Below are positions 59,559 to 64,000 of a DNA stretch of 64,000 nucleotides, one piece after another. Position 1 is the stretch's first letter. Every line of letters starts with the position of its first letter. Location of the stretch: the NCBI RefSeq assembly GCF_029893585.1, contig NZ_JARXYX010000004.1, forward strand, positions 186,001 through 250,000, read 5' to 3'. The translations under genes were made by a program, and so were the position numbers. The DNA comes from Streptomyces sp. LBL. Its GTDB lineage: Bacteria; Actinomycetota; Actinomycetes; Streptomycetales; Streptomycetaceae. The notes under the pieces were generated by a model. It did no database searches. It had not been told where the DNA came from and saw only the letters and a program-made list of their open reading frames with translations.

Positions 59559-60557
59559 ATGACCGGAACAGCCGCTGGTACAGCCGTCGGAGCAGTCGCC
59601 GGAGCAGTTGTCGGCGTGTCCGCCGAAGCCCCTGCCGGGGTTGCCCGGGGACCGGCCGGCGGGCGGCCGGAGATGACCGAGGTCGCCGACGGAGTCTTCG
59701 CCTACGTGCAGCCGGACGGAGGCTGGTGCCTGAACAACGCCGGCCTCATCGTCTCGGGCGACCACACCGCGCTCGTGGATACCGCGGCCACCGAGGCGCG
59801 CGCCCGTTCGCTGCGCGAGGCCGCGCTCCACGTTGCCGCGACCGCCCCACAGGTCCTGGTCAACACCCACTTCCACGGCGACCACACCTTCGGCAACTTC
59901 GTCTTCCCCGAGGCCCTGGTCGTCGGCCATGAGCGCACCCGCACGGAGATGGCCGAGGCCGGCCTGCACCTGACGAGCCTGTGGCCGGAGGTGGAGTGGG
60001 GCGAACTGGAACTCTCCATGCCCACGCTGACGTTCCGTGACCGGATCACCCTGCACATCGGTGACAGGAGTGCCGAGCTCCTGCACTTGGGGCCGGCACA
60101 CACCAGCAACGACACGGTGGTCTGGCTGCCCGCCGAGCGGGCGCTGTTCACCGGCGATCTGGTGATGAACGGTGTGACGCCATTCTGCCCCATGGGCTCG
60201 GCCGCCGGTTCCCTGGAGGCTCTGGACACGATGCGCGCCCTCGCCCCCGAGGTGGTCATCCCCGGCCACGGACCGGTCGGGGGACCCGAGTTGTTCGACG
60301 AGACCGAGGGCTATCTGCGCCTGCTCCAGGATCTCGCCCAGCAGGGTCTCGCCGAGGACGTCGATCCGGTCGACCTGGCCCGCCGCACCGACCTGGGCCG
60401 GTACGCGCGCTGGCTGGACGCCGAGCGGCTCGTACCCAACCTCCTCCGGGCGTACGCCGAGGAACAGGGGGAGCCCCGCGGCTCCCGTGTGGACATGAGT
60501 GCGTACTTCAGCCGCATGGTGGAGTACCACGGCGGACTGCCCGCCTGCCACGCCTGA
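59559..60557 (+). CDS. metallo-beta-lactamase-fold second/third-ring cyclase (ActIV type)
   Basis: 332-aa MBL-fold protein. Zinc motif NTHFHGDHTFGN (His104, His106, Asp108, His109), later HTSNDTVVWLPAERALFTGD and VIPGHGPVGGPELFDE. In type II PKS clusters this fold closes the second ring as in ActIV. ATG 59559 follows GAGGAGG; it gives a 38-residue Ala/Gly/Val-rich leader (GTAVGAVAGAVVGVSAEAPA) not expected in the family, so Met39 (59673) is an alternative start. Confidence 0.87.
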   Translation: MTGTAAGTAVGAVAGAVVGVSAEAPAGVARGPAGGRPEMTEVADGVFAYVQPDGGWCLNNAGLIVSGDHTALVDTAATEARARSLREAALHVAATAPQVLVNTHFHGDHTFGNFVFPEALVVGHERTRTEMAEAGLHLTSLWPEVEWGELELSMPTLTFRDRITLHIGDRSAELLHLGPAHTSNDTVVWLPAERALFTGDLVMNGVTPFCPMGSAAGSLEALDTMRALAPEVVIPGHGPVGGPELFDETEGYLRLLQDLAQQGLAEDVDPVDLARRTDLGRYARWLDAERLVPNLLRAYAEEQGEPRGSRVDMSAYFSRMVEYHGGLPACHA

Positions 60558-60568
60558 TCGCCGCGCGC

Positions 60569-61087
60569 TCATACGCGCGCGGCGATCTCCGCGACCGCGG
60601 TGTCCCACGCGGCGAAGGCCCCCCGCTGGTAGAGCAGCGGGCGGGCCTTCCCGTGCGTCCTGACCTGTTTCATGCGCCCCATCAGCAACTGGTGGTCACC
60701 GGCCGGCACGGCCCGCACCAGGGTGCATTCCGCGTGGCCGAGCACCCCGTCCAGCAGCACCGGGCAGTCGGGAACGGACTCTCCGCGACGCCAGGCCACC
60801 CCGTCGAACTTCCGGTCCGAGCGCCCCGCGAAGGTCCGCGCCAGCTCCTCACCACCCTCGGCGGCCAGGAGGTGCAGCGCGAAGATCCCCGAGTCGAGCA
60901 GCGCGGGCAGTGTGCGGGACCGTTCGTCCACGGACACCAGCAGTAGGGCCGGGTCCAGCGAAACCGCGCAGAAGGCGTTGCAGGTGAATCCGAGCGGGCT
61001 GCCGTCGGGACCCACCGTGGTCACCACCGCGACGGCCGTTGGTACGGATCCGAAGAAGTCGCGGAATGCCTCTGGTCCCAAGGCCAT
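60569..61087 (-). CDS. flavin reductase (ActVB-like)
   Basis: 172-aa NAD(P)H:FMN reductase of the flavin-reductase-like domain family. Blocks: FRDFFGSVPTAVAVVTTVGP, SPLGFTCNAFCAVSLDPALL, LLDSGIFALHLLAAEGGEEL, and the closing HGKARPLLYQRGAFAAWDT. It supplies reduced FMN to the class D monooxygenase at 46.2-47.4 kb, as ActVB does for ActVA-ORF5. Convergent with the MBL cyclase gene, 11 bases apart. Marks the right end of the recognisable cluster. Confidence 0.9.
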   Translation of the reverse strand: MALGPEAFRDFFGSVPTAVAVVTTVGPDGSPLGFTCNAFCAVSLDPALLLVSVDERSRTLPALLDSGIFALHLLAAEGGEELARTFAGRSDRKFDGVAWRRGESVPDCPVLLDGVLGHAECTLVRAVPAGDHQLLMGRMKQVRTHGKARPLLYQRGAFAAWDTAVAEIAARV

Positions 61088-61852
61088 GCCCCTCACCGCC
61101 GTCACTGAAGTCGCACGTTCGCAGTGCCGGGCGGACCCCGGCCACGCTGAGCAGCGTGGCCGGGCTTTCTGGAGGTGCCCTGGACTCCCGCTGGAGCGGG
61201 GGGGTCCTGGGCTCCGCTGGAGCCGAGGGCGGGGCTTGCTTACCCGACACGTGGGTGATATATGAGCAAATGGCCATGTTCTGACGCCGCGAAAACCATA
61301 TTGACCGGTTATCTCTCCTGCCCATACGTCGCGGCGGGCGATCACCTCGACGCCACCGGAGCACAGCTGAGGAGTACCGTCACGCAGGCGGTCGTCCGGG
61401 CTTCGCCGGTTGAGGTGAACTCGGTTTCCTGCCGAAGGGATTCGGCACGTTCGGCGAGCGGCTGGTCCTGCCTTCCGCACGTCACTCCGGCGGGTGACGA
61501 CTGGGGGCTCGGGTGATCGATCTTGGCCGGTTCCGCGACCCGCGCTGCGCCCACTCGTTGAGCATGTTGCGGGCGTCAGGACTAAATCCGACCGATCGAT
61601 CCGAGCTTTACAGGTGCCCGATTTGACCGAAACGCCATGCGTGAAATGCGCGACTGGTGTCCTCCGCCAGGCAATGTCCGCCCCGTCGCGACGCCTGGCA
61701 CGCTCCCCCACTGCCTCAAGGGCGTGGGAGGTGCCCCCACTCGCCGCACCGGGCGAAAGCCCAAGTACAACCAGTACGAGGGCCTCCGTCCGGCACGCCG
61801 ACAGCACGCACCAGACGCCGCTCCTCTCGGGCAGACATTGCCTGCCGCGGCA
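61088..61852. other. non-coding region at the right cluster boundary
   Basis: 765 bases with no credible gene. It holds the hairpin at 61137-61164 and a plus-strand TTGACC-N17-ATACGT promoter-like pair near 61299. At about 61697-61740 is CTCCCCCACTGCCTCAAGGG with GCGTGGGAGGTGCCCCCACT, which looks like a dispersed Streptomyces intergenic palindrome. A minus-strand segment reading LNEWAQRGSRNRPRS may be gene debris. Confidence 0.4.
61137..61164. terminator. 13-bp hairpin with 2-base loop
   Basis: CCCGGCCACGCTG and CAGCGTGGCCGGG pair perfectly, followed by CTTTCT on the plus strand. It lies 50 bases upstream of the flavin reductase start, so it may instead be a cruciform or regulatory palindrome. 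Confidence 0.55.
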
Positions 61853-62707
61853 CTAGGAGACCACGTCCTTGCGGGCGAAACCCCGGAAGGCCAGGGCGAA
61901 CAGGACCAGCGCGTACGTTATGGAGACGGCCGTGCCCTGGATCATGCCGGACCACTCCGCGTGCGGCTGGACGGCGTCCGCCCAGGCGAACTGCCAGTGC
62001 GCGGGCAGGAAGTCGCGCCAGTGGCCGAGGGCCGTGACGGCGTCCAGGACGTTGCCGACGATGGTCAGGCCGACCGCCCCGCCGACCGCGCCCAGGGGGG
62101 CGTCCGTCCTGGTCGACAGCCAGAACGCGAGCCCCGCGGTGACCAGTTGGGACACGAAGATGTACGCCACTACCACCACGAGACGCTGGGCGGCGGTCCC
62201 GGAGTCCAGCGTGCCGCCGGTGGGGACCTGCAGCGGGCCCCAGCCGTAGGCCGCCGTACCGACGGCGAGCGCCATCACCGGCAGCAGGACCATCGCAGCC
62301 AGGCTCATGCCCAGCCCGACGACGAGCTTGGACCACAGCAGCCGGCCGCGGGGCACGGGAGCCGCCAGCAGATACCGCAGGGAGGACCAGCTCGCCTCGG
62401 AGGCGACCGTGTCCCCGCAGAACAGGGCCACCGGGACGACGAGCAGGAAGCCCGCCGACACGAACAGGTTCACCGCGGCGAAGTTGGCGCCGGACGCGGT
62501 GGCCGTGTCCATCAGGCTCACCCGGTTGCCTCGCCCGTCCGGGTCTCCGCCGATCGCGAAGGCGATCAGCAGGACGAACGGCAGCACGGCGAGGACGGCG
62601 CCCATGAGCAGGGTGCGGCGGCGCTTGAGCTGGCGGGCCAGTTCGACGCGGAGCGGCAGCGTACGGCGGGCCTGGTAACCGGAGGCGACCTCGGTGAGGG
62701 TGCTCAT
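61853..62707 (-). CDS. ABC transporter permease
   Basis: 284-aa ABC-2-type permease with six hydrophobic segments (LLMGAVLAVLPFVLLIAFAI, LFVSAGFLLVVPVALFCGD, LGMSLAAMVLLPVMALAVG, VVAYIFVSQLVTAGLAFWLS and two more). The conserved SLRYLLAAPVPRGRLLWSKL lies in the first cytoplasmic loop. ATG 62707 overlaps the stop of the ATPase gene. The pair forms an exporter; the substrate is unknown, and it is probably not part of the polyketide cluster. Confidence 0.85.
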   Translation of the reverse strand: MSTLTEVASGYQARRTLPLRVELARQLKRRRTLLMGAVLAVLPFVLLIAFAIGGDPDGRGNRVSLMDTATASGANFAAVNLFVSAGFLLVVPVALFCGDTVASEASWSSLRYLLAAPVPRGRLLWSKLVVGLGMSLAAMVLLPVMALAVGTAAYGWGPLQVPTGGTLDSGTAAQRLVVVVAYIFVSQLVTAGLAFWLSTRTDAPLGAVGGAVGLTIVGNVLDAVTALGHWRDFLPAHWQFAWADAVQPHAEWSGMIQGTAVSITYALVLFALAFRGFARKDVVS

Positions 62708-64000
62708 GCGGAACCTCCGATCAGGGTGAGGAAGGCGTCCTCCAGACGGCGATGCGGTCCGACCGACTGTACGGGCACCTCGAGCCGGACGAGTTCGGCG
62801 ACCAGGCCCTGGGCGCTGCCCCCGGCCTCGAGCCGGACCAGGATGCCGTCGTCGGTGCGCAGGGCGGAGCCCACGCCCGGCAGGGCGGCGACCTTCTCGA
62901 CGATGGGCTCCTCCACCGGAGCGGCGGTGCCGACGAGCAGGGTGTCGCCGGAGCCGACGATCTCCCCGACCGGGCCTGCCTGCACGAGTCGGCCGCGGTC
63001 CATCACCACGAGATGGGTGCAGGTCTGCTCGACCTCGGCGAGCAGATGGCTGGAGACGATCACCGTGCGGCCGGCGGCCGCGTACCGGATCAGCACCTCG
63101 CGCATCTGGCGGATCTGGGGCGGGTCGAGGCCGTTGGTGGGTTCGTCGAGGATGAGCAGGTCCGGCAGGCCCAGCATGGCCTGGGCGATGGCGAGCCGTT
63201 GGCGCATCCCCTGGGAGTAGGTACGCACCGCGCGCTCCAGCGCGTCCCCCAGACCCGCGATCTCCAGCGCTTCGTCCAGGTGCGCGTCCTGTGCGGGCCG
63301 GCCGGTCGCCCGCCAGTACAGCTCCAGGTTCTCGCGTCCGGAGAGGTGCGGGAGGAAACCGGCGCCCTCGACGAAGGAACCGACCCTCGACAGGACCGGG
63401 GCGCCGGGGCGGATCGCGTGGCCGAAGACCCGGGTCTCGCCACCGTCCGGTGTGATCAGGCCCATCAGCATCCGCAGAGTGGTGGTCTTGCCGGCGCCGT
63501 TCGGCCCCAGCAGGCCCAGGACCTGGCCCTTCTCCACACGGAAGGACAGGTTCCGTACCGCGTACCGGTCCACCGATCCCGCGTACCGCTTGCTCAGGTC
63601 CGTGATCTGGAGGGGGACCTCGGCCAGCCGCGGGTCGGGGGCCGGGGTCGCCGTGCGGCTGCGGCCCGTCACCAGCAGCGTCAGCGCGAGTACGGCGCCC
63701 CCGAGCGGCAGCCACCACACCCACGCGGGCAGCGGTACGGCCGCGGTCGTCACACCGGGCGCGGTCGGCACCTGCAGGTCGCCCTTCAGGGCCACCGTGT
63801 ACGTCGCCGGGGCGGCCGGTGAGGCGTAGCCGAGGTCCGTGGAGGCCAGGACCATGCGCAGCCGGTGGCCCTGCTCCACCTCGTGGTCGAGGGCGGGCAG
63901 CGTGATCGTCACGTCCTTGCCGACCTTGGCGCCCTCGACCCGGACGGATGCGACCAGTTGGGAGGGCAGCACCGGCTGGGCCGCCCCCGGGCCGACGTCG
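62704..64000 (-). CDS. ABC transporter ATPase fused to an X-Pro dipeptidyl-peptidase-like C-terminal domain (5' end outside window)
   Basis: The visible 432 codons contain, from the window edge, a beta-sandwich region (VEGAKVGKDVTITLPALDHE, then QGHRLRMVLASTDLGYASPA), like the C-terminal jelly-roll of CocE/X-Pro peptidases. One membrane segment follows (WVWWLPLGGAVLALTLLVTG), then a full ABC ATPase: Walker A LLGPNGAGKTTTLRML, signature TYSQGMRQRLAIAQAML, Walker B LLILDEPTNGLD and the switch VIVSSHLLAEVEQ. A hydrolase-ABC fusion is expected, with the alpha/beta-hydrolase domain beyond base 64000. Overlaps the permease gene. Confidence 0.82.
   Translation of the reverse strand, partial: DVGPGAAQPVLPSQLVASVRVEGAKVGKDVTITLPALDHEVEQGHRLRMVLASTDLGYASPAAPATYTVALKGDLQVPTAPGVTTAAVPLPAWVWWLPLGGAVLALTLLVTGRSRTATPAPDPRLAEVPLQITDLSKRYAGSVDRYAVRNLSFRVEKGQVLGLLGPNGAGKTTTLRMLMGLITPDGGETRVFGHAIRPGAPVLSRVGSFVEGAGFLPHLSGRENLELYWRATGRPAQDAHLDEALEIAGLGDALERAVRTYSQGMRQRLAIAQAMLGLPDLLILDEPTNGLDPPQIRQMREVLIRYAAAGRTVIVSSHLLAEVEQTCTHLVVMDRGRLVQAGPVGEIVGSGDTLLVGTAAPVEEPIVEKVAALPGVGSALRTDDGILVRLEAGGSAQGLVAELVRLEVPVQSVGPHRRLEDAFLTLIGGSA

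Overview
The window is chromosomal DNA of a Streptomyces or a very close relative. The evidence is very high GC with G/C at third codon positions, sortase motifs of the LAxTG/LPxTG type, a melC1-melC2 tyrosinase pair, an SsbB-type single-strand binding protein, TTA (bldA) codons limited to a few regulatory or secondary-metabolism genes, and a complete reducing type II polyketide synthase (PKS). No species can be named from sequence alone. All product names rest on reading motifs and translated sequence; no database search was run.

Layout. (1) 0-7.3 kb is core-like, read leftward: 5' part of the ABC-F protein EttA, a thioester-domain surface protein, SsbB, and two coupled GTPases, one with a period-3 histidine tract. 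(2) 7.6-12.8 kb is a decayed integration zone at a tRNA-Arg(UCU) gene. The 3' part of the tRNA is repeated 1660 bp downstream, enclosing a Phd/VapC toxin-antitoxin pair and a VOC protein. Beyond it lie a recombinase remnant, a regulator remnant with an internal stop, a P-loop kinase, a D-amino-acid-oxidase remnant and a TetR gene without a proper 5' end. (3) 12.8-15.2 kb holds the tyrosinase with its copper chaperone and two small paralogous secreted proteins. (4) 15.7-30.7 kb is a cell-surface/exopolysaccharide locus: DUF3344 protein, two glycosyltransferases, initiating phosphoglycosyltransferase, Wzy-like polymerase, MurJ/Wzx-like flippase, deacetylase, Wzz-like protein, GNAT protein, secreted GH26-like hydrolase, ATP-grasp ligase and flavoprotein. 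(5) 30.7-34.1 kb encodes secreted proteins: a Gly/Ser-rich LPDTG protein and four tandem small proteins with two spaced cysteines, two of them on a recently duplicated 568-bp unit. (6) 34.2-35 kb and 41.6-41.9 kb hold transposase and gene debris.

(7) 35-61 kb is a biosynthetic gene cluster for a glycosylated aromatic polyketide. It has ketosynthase alpha, chain-length factor, ACP, didomain aromatase/cyclase, an ActIII-type ketoreductase, an ActIV-type second cyclase, an ActVA-ORF5/ActVB-like flavin monooxygenase and reductase, an extra SDR and an F420-type oxidoreductase. dTDP-deoxysugar genes (RmlA, RmlB, 2,3-dehydratase, 3-ketoreductase) and a glycosyltransferase would make and attach a 2,6-dideoxyhexose. 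A SARP activator with two TTA codons is the probable pathway switch. The enzyme set resembles octaketide benzoisochromanequinone or anthraquinone systems such as actinorhodin and granaticin, but the product is not determined.

The most distinctive feature is a local redox circuit. The cluster carries soxR, placed in an operon behind a DsbA-family oxidoreductase. Three promoters (36.8, 38.2 and 44.87 kb) share a SoxR-like palindrome between -35 and -10 elements 19 bp apart. They face the MFS exporter, a quinone-oxidoreductase-like enzyme with a leaderless start, and the dsbA-soxR operon itself. The inferred logic is that the quinone product, or its redox cycling, oxidises SoxR, which switches on export, quinone reduction and thiol repair. 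(8) 61-64 kb is transporter territory: an ABC permease and an ABC ATPase fused to a hydrolase-like domain, cut by the window edge.
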